From positions 3,919,650 to 3,983,649 of the forward strand of contig WBMV01001018.1 of assembly GCA_013396655.1 (NCBI GenBank): a stretch of DNA of 64,000 nucleotides, read 5' to 3'. Shown piece after piece: positions 48,976 to 62,028 of this stretch (the first letter of the stretch is position 1; each line of letters begins with the position of its first letter). The DNA is from Campylorhamphus procurvoides (lineage: Eukaryota; Chordata; Aves; Passeriformes; Dendrocolaptidae). Below the pieces are notes generated by a model. That model saw only the letters and a program-made list of their open reading frames with translations, ran no database searches and was not told the DNA's origin. The translations under genes were made by a program, and so were the position numbers.

Positions 48976-50117
48976 AACACGTATGTTGTGTGTCTGTCTG
49001 TGACCACTCCAGTGTTTTACAGAACAAGCTGCAGACTGTAAATAAAACTACAGAAAATTGTTTGTCTTGTTGAGTGAATGTACCATTTAATGGGAAAAGT
49101 TAATAAATTATTAAAAAGCAGTTGCTAAGTTGATGACTACTGCAAATATATAAAATATTTGTGGTGTTTGTGTGCAGATGGTTTCATCTGCAGTTGCCTT
49201 TGCATTGCCTTACAGAAGGGTAGCACTGCTCCCCAGGAAGTTGTCCAACCTTAAATCCCCCTCGACTCAGAGTCTTTTTAAAGAAATGTTTAATATACAT
49301 TAATATACACGATATTTTTATCGTGTTGTGGGGTTTTTTACTTGCACTTTCTGTTTACTTTGTCTGTCCCTATTCTTATTTTATAGTAAACTCTCCCAGC
49401 CTGGCCAGAGCCTTCCCCTGGTTCATGTGCCACTGTGTCACTTCCTGATCTCCTGCTGGATGCTTTGATTCAAACTGTTTTTCCAAGGGAAAGGTACTTT
49501 CAGGTCTGTCTTCCAAAGCTGTACAAGATCACTAATTTTATTAAAACCCTGCTAACTAGATGTTACTACATTTACTCAGCAGTTACAGATCCTGCACAGC
49601 TCTGAACAGCCTGTTCAATCCTTCCCATTCCAAGCAAAGCTGCCTTTGCTCATTGAAGGGGAGCAATTGATGCAGCCTGGCAGGAAAAGAGCCTCAGGAA
49701 AAGGCATCACCTTTCAAGGAGAAACACCAGGAACAGAGGGCAGAGCAGGAGAAAGGAGAGACAAGCCAGTCTTGGTGTCTGGGCCTTTATGAAACCAAAT
49801 ATCTGCCAGTCAGGAACAGGTGCTGGGGGCTCACAAGGGAAGTGTATTATAGGGTCTTGTGTGGATTAGGGGATTGATGTGTGTTCTGAGGGAGCACTCC
49901 TTAATAAATAGGAGTTTCACAATCAAATGGATTTGGTTTATAAAGAAATGATTCAACATAACCGCATGGGTTTAATTTGCTTTATAAAAGGGTATGTTTG
50001 TCCAAGCTCTGCCTTTGGCAGCCACTGAGATGTGGGTTGTGTGCCAGGTGGATCTTCACAGCCTGGTTTGCTCCTCCAGATGTGTGTGATACAAAACACC
50101 ACCCGAATACTGGAGAA

Positions 50118-50322
50118 TCCCACAATGGTTTGGGTTGGAAGGGACCTTACAGATCAGCTCCTTCCACTCCCCTGCCATGGGTAGGGACACCTCCCACTAT
50201 CCCAGGTTGCTCCAACCCCTGCCTAACCTGGCCGTGGACACTCCCATGGATGGGGCAGCCACAGCTTCTCTGGGTACCCCGTGCCAGGCCCTCAGCCCCC
50301 TCGCAGGGCAGGATTTATCCCC
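50118..50322 (-). mobile_element. CR1 LINE 3' fragment upstream of the AFF4-type CpG island
   Basis: Antisense CR1 3' region with 'tttgggttggaagggacctt', 'ccatgggtagggacacctcc' and 'gatggggcagccacagcttc'. It ends where the CpG-rich promoter block begins. Confidence 0.85.
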
Positions 50323-50339
50323 AATATCCCATCGGTTCC

Positions 50340-50930
50340 CGGGAGTTCCCCGATATCCCGCCCGCCGCCGCCAGGGGGCGCCAGCAGCACCCCACCCAGT
50401 GCCACGTGACCAGCGGGGAGGGGGCGTGACTTATCAGCACGCCCCGCCCCCTGCGCGCGCTCCGGCGGGGGTCACGTGGTCGGCCCTGCGTGTCACGTGA
50501 TCGGGGCGGCGGCGGCGCGCGGGGCCCGCCGGGAAGCGCCAGGCGGGACCGGGATCGGGATCGGGACCGGGTTTGGGATCGGGATCGGGACCGGGAGCGG
50601 CCCCCGCCCCNNNNNNNNNNNNNNNNNNNNNNNNNNNNNNNNNNNNNNNNNNNNNNNNNNNNNNNNNNNNNNNNNNNNNNNNNNNNNNNNNNNNNNNATG
50701 CGGCGGGGCCGGGGCAGGGCAGGGCAGAGCCGGGGCTGTGCACACCGGCACGGCCCGCGGGCACCGGGGCAGCGCTGTTATGTAAAGCCCCGACCCCGTC
50801 GGGGTTTGTGCTGTGCTTGGTGAGCAGAAGAGCAGTCGCTGAACATTCCTGGAGCCTGGGCTGTGCCTTTGCCCTTTTCCAATGAACAAAGCAAAGCGCG
50901 GAAGGGCTGAGGTGTGTAGCCCAGGTATTG
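50340..50930 (+). promoter_or_regulatory. AFF4: CpG island, inferred AFF4 promoter and first exon (contains gap)
   Basis: Very CpG-dense sequence with three CACGTG E-boxes (50403-50408, 50473-50478, 50494-50499) and several GGGCG/CCCCGCCCC Sp-type boxes. GGGATC hexamer repeats run up to the gap at 50611, and GC-rich sequence continues after it. No open reading frame resembling a coding first exon is seen, as expected for AFF4, whose first exon is untranslated. A possible first-exon donor is GTGAGC at 50820-50825. The link to AFF4 rests on gene order (HSPA4, ZCCHC10, AFF4) and orientation in other vertebrates, not on coding sequence in this window. Confidence 0.55.
50611..50697. other. Assembly gap (87 N)
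   Basis: Run of unknown bases in the GC-rich promoter block; part of the presumed AFF4 first exon may be missing here. Confidence 0.99.
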
Positions 50931-51734
50931 GTGCTTTCAGTGCTGTGTCTTTGCTTCTCTTCTTGGAATGAGTGAGTGAATAACTTAATTTGGGGAAAAA
51001 CTGAGTGTTTGTACCCATATCTCACATACAGCCTGGGAGGCTGATGTAGAGTGGAAAGGGAGGCTGGAAAGGGGCAGTTGTGGGACCCCCTTGTCCCACC
51101 ATCCCTTCTCCTTGCCTTATTACAGCCGTGTTTGATCATCTTCCTAGGAAGACTGGTGGTTTTAAACATCTCCATGTTTCCAGTGATGGCAATCAGACCC
51201 CCCCCACCTGTCCCTGTGGGACTGAACAAGCCCTTCCTCAGCATCACTCTGAAATGAACTTGTTCTGCTCGAGGCTGGGCATTTATTTGTCACTTTATTG
51301 TTGCCTCCCTCCCAGCTGATGAACTTCTCTCAGGTGTATTTCCAGTTCCTGGTGTTCCTTTAAAACTCCTGAATTCTTCTCTCGGGTCCCTGGCACAGGG
51401 GATTTGGAGCCTGGGGGTGTCATTGCAGAACAGGGTTCAGTGAAGTGCTTTGGAGAAGTGGTTGTGCAGTGGATTTGTCGTTTGGTTGTCTCCTCTAGTG
51501 AGGGAAATGTGATTAAACTCCCAGGGCTCTTGTTGTGGCCTCGGCAGGTGTGAGACAGTCCCAGCAAAGAGGGATCACACTGGAGCTTTAATAGCAGTGG
51601 GACTGGGGCAGTTGGTCAGGAACAAAAAAGAAAATGTTACATTTTGGCATTATCAGTATCTTGGCTTTATTAATGTATCAATGTCAATTTTTATAATTTC
51701 CTGGCTGATGTACAATGTATTTGCAGCTCTGTCA

Positions 51735-52090
51735 GCCTTGGGGCTGTGCCCACTGCCCTGGGGAGCCTGTTCAGTGCCCACCACCCTCTGGGGGAGGAAC
51801 CTTTCCCTGATATCCCACCTAACCCTGCCCTGACACAGCTCCAGCTGTTCCCTCAGGTCCTGTCACTGCTCACACAGAGCAGAGATTGGAGCTGCCCCTC
51901 ATGAGGAAGCTGCAGACCCTGGTGAGGTCTGACCTCAGTGTCCTCTCTCCCAGAACAAGCCAAGTGCCCTCAGCCCTTCTTCATAAGGCCCCTCCAGACC
52001 CTTCACCATCTTTGTGTCCCTCCTTTGGACACTCTTCAGAAACTTTAGATCTTTCTGATACTGTGACACTCAAACCTGCCCCCACGACTC
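51735..52090 (-). mobile_element. CR1 LINE fragment, antisense
   Basis: 'ctctgggggaggaacctttc', 'gacacagctccagctgttcc', 'ctgtcactgctcacacagag' and 'tttgtgtccctcctttggac' match, in antisense, the CR1 region upstream of the 3' end. The copy is 3'-incomplete and diverged. Confidence 0.75.
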
Positions 52091-53319
52091 CAGAACAGTT
52101 TTAACAGCAATGAAAGAAAACAGCAAATTTCAACTCTAGTCTCAAAACTGTCTCAGGTCCCTGATATGTCCTTTAAACATCCCTGCAGTTCCTTGGTTTA
52201 TGACTTTTCTCCTTGTCTCAAACATTGAGAGAGTGAGACTGAGCCCCTGGGGTAAGTTCTTGTGCGAGAAACCACACAGGAATACAAAATTGATTTGTAT
52301 TTGTATGATTTGCATTCTTCTAAGTTCTAACGATCTGAACTTCATAAAACATGATAAGTGAAATATTACTTGGATTTCTAGTATGTCTTTTGAGGAAGCT
52401 GGAATGTGCAGATGCTTTTGCATGGTTATGACCCATCACGTCAATGAGAAGATGTTACATGTTTTTATCTGCACAAACCATAGGGTTTGTGTTTTGGGGA
52501 TTTGTAGATAAATAGCTGCAGCAAAAATCTGTCCTGAGGCTCCAGTTGGTCCGTGAGAAGTTGGCATGTGCACACCAGTTCCTTCTTCCTTCTGTGGTTG
52601 CTGGCATGGACATCCTGCTGCACGTCATTTTCCACCGTAGGTGCTCCTGGATGGCAGATGTGACTAAGGGCAGATGTGACTTGTGCCTTGCTGACTGAGA
52701 GAGCAGCTCTCAGATCTTTTAAGCAGAAAAGGCACCCTGTTACCAGGTGATGGTGAAACTGCTGTCATCATGTCCCACTCCCATAGTTTCGTTTTCATAT
52801 TCTGTGAGAGGTGCCACAACTGCTTGTGACTGTTTCTGATGCCTCCCTTTCCTTCTGCTCATCCTCTTTGTTTGTGAGTTTACTGCTCTTATGCTTTGTT
52901 CCAGAGCAACAGAAATTTAAGAGTGTTGAGGGTGGAAATACTGAGAGTTGAATCTTGAGAGCAGCACCTCTCCCATAGGCAGATTTGGCCTTTCTTGGGC
53001 ACATGGAGAGAGTTTGAGCAGCTTCTGAGAGGCTGCAGCAACATGTGTAGAACTGGGAGTTGTTTGTTGCAGTGTCGTGTCTGGGGTCTACCTGTGTGAG
53101 GATGTAAAAATAGTCTTGAGATTTTGGTGACTGTGAGGTCTCTTTTCTGTGGCAATAATTGTTCTTGGCCACGTAATTTCAGTTTGCTACTCACATGTGG
53201 TTTGTTCTACAGGCGTATTTCCTTTCTCTCACTTTACTACAGTCTCACAGTTACCTTCAGCAGAGGCTAAGAAATAACTAAACTGGAGATCAGATATCTA
53301 AACTTGAGTTTAGATTAGA

Positions 53320-53450
53320 GATTAACAAGAAATTCTTCCCCGTGACGGTGGTGAGGCCCTAGCCCAGAGAAGCTAGTGGAAGGTGCCCCATGGCAGGGGA
53401 TGGAACTGGATGATCTTGAAGGTCCCTTCCAACACAGGCTGTTCTGTGAG
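53320..53450 (+). mobile_element. CR1 LINE 3' end
   Basis: 'aagaaattcttccccgtgac' and 'gaactggatgatcttgaagg' with 'tcccttccaacacaggctg' mark a sense CR1 terminus, internally deleted. Confidence 0.8.
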
Positions 53451-56137
53451 ACCACCTGTCTTCCTTGTCATTTGATTTTAATGTCTGTCTCAGAGTTTGT
53501 ACCAAGAAGGAAGCGCTGTTGGTGTCATCTTTACTCAAATCTGAGAGCAGAACAGGCCAAGTTGTGGGGAGATGGAGAGGCCTAGGATGAAGAGGGAGTG
53601 TCTGGAAACAAGTCAGGAAAGTTTAACAGAATACATTTAGATAGAGCAGGGGTAGATGTATGTAAAATCTATTGCTAACTGTGTTAAAGTTAGAAAATGA
53701 GGAATTGAGTTCATAGAATTGCAAAACTCAACATGAGAGAACTCTGGCAGTTATTCTTCTCTTGCTGGATCGTTCTTTCTCTGCAGTCACTAATGACTAA
53801 GGAGAAGTTCTCCAGCTTGTGAAATGACAGGGCTTCTGTCATTGCTTAGGAAACACAACTACACAGGCTCCTGCTCCTTCCTGTCACGGAGCTTTTCCCA
53901 TCAGCCTGTGGAGTCACCCTGAACTGTTAAAGCTGTGCTGGTCTGTGGCTGTAGAGCTTTCTCCTACAGGAATCCGCGTTTATTCTTTGCTTAGCTCCTT
54001 GAACTAGCTGTACATATTCCATCTGAATTAACCCTTCTCCTTGTGGGCAGGCTGGTGCTCTCTGCAGTGACGCTGGGCAGTGGTCCCTGCCGAGCACAGC
54101 TCAGCGTGGCACGGCCGGGGCTTCCTGTGCTGGGGCTGTGCCAACCTCGGACGTGCCGGCCAAAATTCCCTGTTCCCCGGAGCTCTGAGGTTGTTTGCCT
54201 CATGCACTCGTGTTTGATTTGGTGTCTGCCATCTCCCCAGGCTCTCGGATTCTTACTGCTTTCCAAGTTTCTTTCTCCAGCTTGGTGTTTCAAGCCTCTC
54301 TTTTCGCTCTCGCAGTGATCTGTCTTTTCTCCCCCAGTGTTTGTAGTTTTTCAGGTTGTTGTGCCTCTTGTTCTTACTTGGTTCGTTAATTCTTGCTGAT
54401 GAGCGTAAAACCCAGGTTATTAACTGCCTGTAGCACCAGGTACCAGCAGGAAAAAAAAATTGGAAAAAAAAATCTCCTTGTGCTCTTGTACTTTACCAAC
54501 ATAGAATAAGGGAAGTTCTTGCCCTGAAGTCTTGAACTAATTTTCTTCTGTTAACAGCTCATTAAGAGAAATTTTCCAGCACTCCTTTCTATGGAAAACA
54601 ACCCCTCACAAGGCAGCTCAGAGCCCCCTTTTATTGATTTCTTTTTTTAATAGTTCATCTTAGTTTTTATTCATGTCATAACATTTATTGATAAATTACT
54701 TGAACATGCTGCTTTCATGTTTTATAATGAAACAAATAAGGAGTGTACTTTAACTAATGTTGTAATCCTGTAGCCATCATGTTTTCCAGGAGAGACTGTT
54801 TAATCATTTCAAATCTCTCCCTGTGGATATGTGTGTCCTCTGCAGCCCCACAGCAGTTTCTCACTATTTATATTCCCAGTGTAGTACTGGGAATAAAAAC
54901 TGGAAGTAGGAGATGAGGCAGGATAATGGTTTGGTTCTCTTCAGTGTGTTTGTTTCTAAAGGATTGATGTTCTCCCATTATCTGCAGTTTCCAAGAGCAG
55001 CTTTAGGTTGTTTGTCTTTGGACTGGAAACTTTCTGCAGCTTTTCAGTTTCGTGGGTTCTTTAAGGAGGGGCAGAAATGAGCCCTGGAGTGGTTGTGGCC
55101 CTCCTGAAGCTCCCAGGGGTGGCTGCTGGATTGGGAAGAGTGTCAGGGAATGTGTCAAACCAAAGGGGATCCCTAAACTTAGAGCTTTCAAAAGTCTGTA
55201 ACTTTTGCTGTACATGGTTTTAAAATGATTCTGCACCCAGGTTTTAGTGTCACTTTGGCATCTTCTGGAAAAGAAAGCAAGTACTTGGTATCTCACTATA
55301 GCTGGATCCAACATCCTTTTATTTACATACATTTTCCAATTTAAAGGAAAAATAGTAGTGTGTTTGATTCTCAGAACCAACTGTTGGAAAAATACTGTTT
55401 CTAACCAGTGACAGGTTAAAAACTTGAGACAAGTTAAACTCTTGAGACAGGAAACATTGTTTATACTTGTCCTTAGCTGGGATTCTAAGATTTCACAGAG
55501 GTAATTTGCTCCATAGTAGATACTTTCCTTAACAGTTGGTTCCTGTGGAAATTTCACACCATTGGACAGTCATTCAATTTTTCACTTTGTTTTCCTTTGA
55601 AATTCCTGGTGTTCACTTTCCTTGGTGTAATCCTGGTGCAAGTGTCTGGTTTTAAATGAATATTTAATATTTATATTGGTTGTCTGCTATATTTTTATAT
55701 AAATTATGCTTCAAAATACTGAGTTTTTCCATGAGGGTCCCCATCTATGCTGACATCACTATAGAAGTTCAAATCTGATCATAATTGTCCATCTTGGTAC
55801 ATTCACATGGAGGTTTTTTTTGATTCTGCATTTAATTTAATTTCCAAAAGACGTTAAAGAGATTTCAGTGATGGAAGTGCTTAAATGGTTTTAATCAGGC
55901 TTTGATGTGCACAAATCATTAAAGCGAGGAGGATGAAGAGATAAGAGTCCACAATTCTCTTTGTACAGTTTGGCTGCAGAAGAACTAACGGAGGAAATGT
56001 GAAGAAGGAAATCCGAAAGGAGCACGAACGGCACGGGTTGTCCCAGGGAACAAGGGGCAGGACAAGAGGAAAAACCCTCCAGCTGTGCCAGGGGAGCTTT
56101 AGGTTGGATATTTGAAAAACCCCATCATGTAACTGCC

Positions 56138-56275
56138 CAGGGCAGTGCTGGAGTCCCCATCCCTGAGGGATTTGTGTGGCACCTGGGGACATGGGCAGTG
56201 CTGGCCCTGGAGGAATGGTTGGACTCAATAGCCTTGGAGGGCTTTTCCAACCTAAACCATTCTGAAATGTTGGTT
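56138..56275 (+). mobile_element. CR1 LINE 3' end
   Basis: 'ggagtccccatccctgaggg', 'atggttggactcaatagcct' and 'tccaacctaaaccattctga' identify a sense CR1 3' end. Confidence 0.8.
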
Positions 56276-57356
56276 TTCCTGCAGGGAAGGGTAACAGCAA
56301 ACCAAAAACCTACATCAGATTGGGAATTTAGTCTGTGTGATGTTGTGTATTTTGTGAGCAGAGAAGTAACCAGCATTTCGGGGGTTGAATCAGAGATCTT
56401 CCAATTTGAATTTTCCAATGTTGCATTACTATTGGCATAAGCATTTTCTTATTTAAAGATAATTAAAAAACCGTTTGGTCAAAATCCAAATTTGAAAAAC
56501 ATGAGCCATTAAGATGAAAATTTCAGAAGACTTGAATATGGGAGGCAGGTTAAAGGACTTAAAGGAGGGACATGTTGTAACTTCAGCAAGCTGTTCTGTG
56601 CTTTGGCATAAATAAGCAAATTAACCTAATGAAAATTGCTGTGAGTGGAAAATGCTTGATTTTATGAAGAGGTCTTAATATTATTTTATTCTTGCAACTT
56701 CACAGGCGTTGCAGCACAAAGATTGCCCAAGAGGAGATAAAATGGACTGATTTAGTGATATTTTTCCTGTCTCATGGGGTTTTTTGATGTTTTGGGTGGT
56801 CCTATATGGAACAGAGGTTACTGATAGTTTTGTTTGTGTGTTTTGAGGAGGTTTTTGTATTTTTGGGTGGCTGGGATGTTGTGTTTGAGATTTACAGTTA
56901 CACCCTCCAGTTCACCTGTGGTTTGTGAGCCTTTCTTACACTGTGCCTGCTTGGAATATTGCTTTAAATTGCCTGGTGAAGTTCTGGATTTATATTTAAT
57001 TAATATATTTCATTTTAATTAATTGATATTTAATTTTCTCCTTCTGATGCCAGTAGGATAAATTAGCATCGTATTAAAGCATTGATCTGACATGATGAAA
57101 ACTCTGGGCTTTGGTGTAAAGAAGCCTTTAAAAGATAAAGGGTGAAAAGGTTTTTCCTGGAGCAATGATTACTTGTGCTGAAAGAGCTGCACTAATTATA
57201 TTTAATGAGCAAAAAATACAAGTAAGGAGTTTGCAGTGTGACACATTCTTAGCCAATAATTACCAGAAATATGTTTTAATAGGAGAGAGTTTTAACAAGT
57301 AGTCTTCAGCTTAAATTTGTTAATTACTAATAACCTCCTAAAATCCAACTTTCTTA

Positions 57357-57630
57357 ATTTTTTTTTTCCTCAGGCTTTTTTAATTCCAGGGGGTTTTTTT
57401 CAAGTTTTTTTTTTATTTCAAGGATTTTTTTTCTTTGGTTTTCTCTTTTTTGTAATGGAAAAAGTTGCATTATTTCCTGGCCACATGAAGTAAGATCCAT
57501 GCTGAATTGACATTCAGAGATGTTTCACAGCAGCCTCTTCACATACCTAATTGGCCTCAATAAGTTGTGTTGATTTCTTTGTTTATTTGGGGAATATTTT
57601 TTTTGGTATTTTTGCGGGTTTTTTTCTTGT
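57357..57630. repeat. T-rich low-complexity block
   Basis: Repeated runs of seven to ten T, separated by short G/C-containing spacers, on the + strand. There is no A-tail or target duplication to make it a retrocopy. It sits in the presumed AFF4 intron. Confidence 0.7.
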
Positions 57631-60600
57631 TTATTCAGAGGAATGTTAAAATATGTCCAGTCATGAGTTACTGACAGACTCAAAAGCTAAAAACGGTCAG
57701 AAATGGGTGTGGTTTAATCTTCATTTCTATTTAAGAGTCTGAAATATGGGTCTCATTGGCTGGTCTAATGGGCTGATTTCTTTCTATTCAATTATAAATA
57801 TAAACTTGGACAATTTAAAAAGAACTATTACATGTGACTCACTATAAATGGTGAGTTATACCTTAAAAAAATTAATCTTATCTTGCACTTGGTAGAATTC
57901 AGTTAATTAAGCCCACAGAGAGGAGTTGCCATCAGTGCCATGTGCCTGGGAAGGGCACCAGAGCTGTCCACTTGGAGCTGGTGTGTCCAGCACGTCCCTG
58001 GGAGCTTCAGGAAGGAGGAGCATTCCTTGCCATGTCATTTCTGCAGCCCTTGGAGCAGTTTGGGCTGTTCCAGAGCCGTGTCCAGGCCCCAGCTCTGACC
58101 CAGCCGGTGTGAGCTCTTGCATGAAGGGTTTTGAAATTCAGCTGCGTTTTCACACAGCTTTTGCAACGTCCCCAGTGTTTGTCTTTAACCTCATGTGACA
58201 CAGAGCTGAACTCCTTTCTCTGGTGGCAGAACTCAGAGTTTCTCTGGCTGTAAATTAGAAGTTGTTAGAGTTCTGTGCTTTGCACTTTTCATGCCTGTCA
58301 GGTCTTTTAGCTCATATTTAACAGCCCGTGGGGAGCAGCAGCTCCACACCAGCTCACACAACTCCTTTACAAGAAGTTACATTTTTGCTTTGGATAGACC
58401 AAGACCTGTTTATTTATCCTCTCAGGATGAGAGTTCTTAATAATTATTATTGATGATGATCCCCTCTGTGGTGTAACAGTGGCACAGAGGGATCCTGACT
58501 GCCCTGCCTGGGACGTGGTCTGTCCAGGCTGGCTTTGGTGGCTCAGTTTCCTTTCAGTGCTTAAATACCTGTTAACAGCATGACTTTGTTTTAAGTCCAC
58601 ATCCAGAAAAGTGCACAAAGCTGTAAGAACTGTGGGGGGGTTAAAAACCCAAACATCATCATTATGGGAAAATGAGGTCATGTAATTTGATTAAAAGAGT
58701 TTATGTAGCTCGATATTCTGTGGTAAATTAACATCTATCTACTGTTTTCCTGAAGTAATAGATGCTGCACTAAATACCTTGATACTCAGTGGTGGCTGAA
58801 ATGTTAATGTTTTTCTCAATCTGCTTAAGGGGGTTATAAAGTACAGGTGGCATTTGGTAGGTAGGATGAAAGGTTAAAACTTTCCAACATTTGTAAGCAG
58901 TGTTTGTTTGGAAGCTCAGCACATCAAAGCTGTGGCTTTCCTGCTGCATTTCAGCTTCCCTCTGTAGATAGTTCTGGTCCCTTCCTCTCGATTCCAAATT
59001 TTTTTTGCTTTGTCTGCAAATCTTAAATGCTCCTCTTCCCCAATGGGTTTTTCCAGAGTTTAACTACCATGTGCGCTCACCTTTAGTGTATTTAAATTTA
59101 AAAAGTTTTAAGTTACCAGAAGGCATCCCAGGTCTTGGGGCTGTCACGTCATTCACATGCTAACAGGTGATTTTAGACAGGTAGAAAACAGTGATGAGTT
59201 TGGTAAACTCTTTGCATACTGAAAACAGGGAGGGAAAAAAATCTGTATTCTCTCTTTTCTGGTACTCAAAATTGTGGATTTTACAAAGTCTGCTTCAAGC
59301 TGTAAAGCAATCCTGGAACTGCTGCAGCTGCCAAAGGCGAGCACTGGTGCTGTAAGAGTTCAATGTATTGATGTACATCAGCTCAGGTGGTTTTGATGTT
59401 TCCCTTCCACCCCCTCCTGTTATTGTGGGAACAGCCTGGAAACATAGTTCACTTTGGGTATCCCAGTGTTTCTGTGACATACCCCAAGTGTTTTCCAGGG
59501 TTCTGAGAAGAATTAAATCATAAAATGGAAGTGTTTGAGTCTGGCTGCTTTGCTGACATGCTCCCCAGCATCCTTTTCTGCTCTTCCAACCATGATAACC
59601 ATGTTACTTGTTACCTGTTACAAAGTTCACCTGTGACAGTGTGATACAAAAAAACAGGCAGTAACTTAATGAAACTTTGTGGAATTTTATTGGGTTTTAT
59701 TTGGTTGTTGGGTTTTTTTGTTAAACATGTTTTAATCAGGTTGGTTATTCCTGCTCTCTAATGCTGCTATGACTGTTTTGGGGGCCGTAAAGCATTCAAT
59801 CTTGCATATATTTAAAAGTAACCCTACTCCCAAAATACATATTTTGAACCTGCACAGATTCCCAAATTCAGCATAACCAGCTCAAATAAATTCCTGTGTG
59901 AGCACAGCCAGGAGAATGGGACAGGGCAGAGACACAACATGGATGGGGAACTGCAGTGGACATCTGCCCTGGATGGAGGTTCATCCACAAGCAGACCAAA
60001 CCCTGGAATCCTAAAAATTCTCTTTTGCTTTAAGAACCAAGTAGAGCTGGGCACAGAAGGTATTAACAGCCCTGAAATATTTCCCTGTGCTGTGACGATG
60101 CATGAAATAAAAGCTGTGTTCAGAAAACAAGCTGTGCTTGAGGCAGCGAGGGAAGAGGCAGAGATGCTATCGGTGGGTACACGGTGTCATGCTGAGGAGA
60201 CCTCACTGCTGCCAGCAGTTACAGCAGACCCAAGTGGTTTGGAGAGTGGCAGAATTCATTATCTCAAACCCTGCTGTTCATTTCGGTGTGTGATGCAGCA
60301 GAATGTGTGAACCTTGGTCACAATAGGAAGTCCAAGATAAATGTCTTGTGAGACAGTGCAGGCAGATGATATTTGAGAAGGGCTGGAGGAAATGACAGTT
60401 AAACCAAGGTGAAGTATTTGATAAACTTTTTCTCTCCTTTTTTTGTAGTTAAGATGGGGAAATTACATGAACCTTAAATGTGATTTTCCCTTTTGCCTTT
60501 TCACTCCTAGTTTAGATGGCAACTCATTAAAACCTTTTCTGCTGTTTCAGATCTTACGCAGAGCAGATTTATCAAAGAATTTCTGTCAAGTGAATCCTTT

Positions 60601-61973
60601 CTTAATCCTAGTGCCACAGAGTTCATAACACTCAAATGTAATGATGTCTTTTATGAAAGTAAATTAATGTGAGGAAGTCAGAATGATAATAGCCAGATTA
60701 ATGTTAGATGTCTGAATAATGATTGCTTAATAAAATTTAAACACCAATTGTCTTGGCTTCTAAGTTTAAGCAGAAGAACATGTAGGCACAGGAATTGGGT
60801 TATTAAGTTTCTGCCCAATTAGAGGGCAGAAATTTGTTGGGAAACAGTGTTGGAATATGCTTTGGTTTGCCTGTGTGGACATGAAAGGAGTGCATGTAAA
60901 AACGTTGTGTTTGTGATGGTCCATCTGTGCACTGGGTGAGTTGTAGACTTTCCCAGCAATGGAGAATGGAAAGCATGGGGAGGATATTGTTGGTTAACTG
61001 GGAGATAGAATGGGACTCAAGTTTGCTGAGTCTGAGAAACAAAATTGTGAATGGTCAAGCTCTGAGTTCAGTCTGTGCTGTTGGGCTGTCGTTTTGTGAT
61101 CTTCTGAGCTGTAGGATGTTGGGGCTTGAGCTGCAGATGCTGATAAAGAGAATATCATTGCCTTGTTAAGAAAGTGCCCTGTTGTATTGCAGGATGAGGC
61201 AAACAGAAGTGCAAAAGCTTGAGAAGGCAAAGTTGAAACAACTTTGCTGAGCAGCAGCAGCAGCTTCACTTCCCTCTCCTGGCTCGGTCTTGGTTCTTGT
61301 GACAGGACTTTGTTGAGGCTTTTGTGTCCTACCTGACCTGGAATCCTGACTGGGTGTTGTGGTAGGTGCAGAAAGTGACTGTTTTAGTAGGTCATGGCTT
61401 GGTTGTATGATGTTGTTCAGCCCTAGAGGTGTCCCCCCAACACTGTGGAGTTGCTTCGCTGTGGGCTCTGTGCCCTCAGCAAGGATGGAGCTTTGTGGTG
61501 GAGAGAGGGACAGCAGATGGAGAAATGACCCTTCCTCTGCTCTCTGTCCACCAGGAGAGGAGGAGGGTGTGTGAAGCTGTGCTGTTCTGAAGAGACAGGA
61601 CAGAAAGGAGAGACTGAAGTTGATGTCTGTGAAGGAAAAGAGTTGGGAATTTATTTTTGTGTGAGGTTCATCAGGGAGAGGGAAACCAGACATTTTACCT
61701 ACTGTGTAATATTTCTGCAGAAAAATGAGGCATTTTAAATAATTAGTTGTTGTGCATTTTTTAAGGTCCCCTGAGTGAATTACATCAAATTCTTCTTGGA
61801 TATAAACAATTTTAGGCTGTTTCAGCAATTTGTTTTAGAAATGGACTTAAAACTTGGTTCTGAATGAGCTGTATTGCAAGTGCTGAAGGTAGAAACTTCT
61901 TAACTTGGCTTCTAAAATCCAGTTGCTGGGTGTTCACTTTTACCTTAGTTCTTTTATTTTCCCTTGCAAGAAA

Positions 61974-62028
61974 GAGTGGAGCTAGATGATCTTTAAGGTC
62001 CCTTCCAACCTAAACCATGCTGTGATTC
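61974..62028 (+). mobile_element. CR1 LINE extreme 3' end
   Basis: Fifty-odd bases: 'gtggagctagatgatcttta', 'aggtcccttccaacctaaac' and 'catgctgtgattct', the minimal CR1 3' signature. Confidence 0.8.

Noticed and set aside
50315..51247. 310-codon minus-strand frame across the AFF4-type CpG island
   Set aside because: It crosses the gap as X residues and low-complexity Arg/Ser repeats from GGGATC hexamers; no recognisable domain.
59939..60310. 123-codon plus-strand frame as a candidate AFF4 or novel exon
   Set aside because: Unspliced frame without the AFF4 N-terminal sequence, no Kozak strength or conserved motif visible.
61166..61828. 220-codon minus-strand frame in the presumed AFF4 intron
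   Set aside because: Ser/Thr-rich, no recognised family, no supporting splice or promoter context; a chance frame is the simplest reading.
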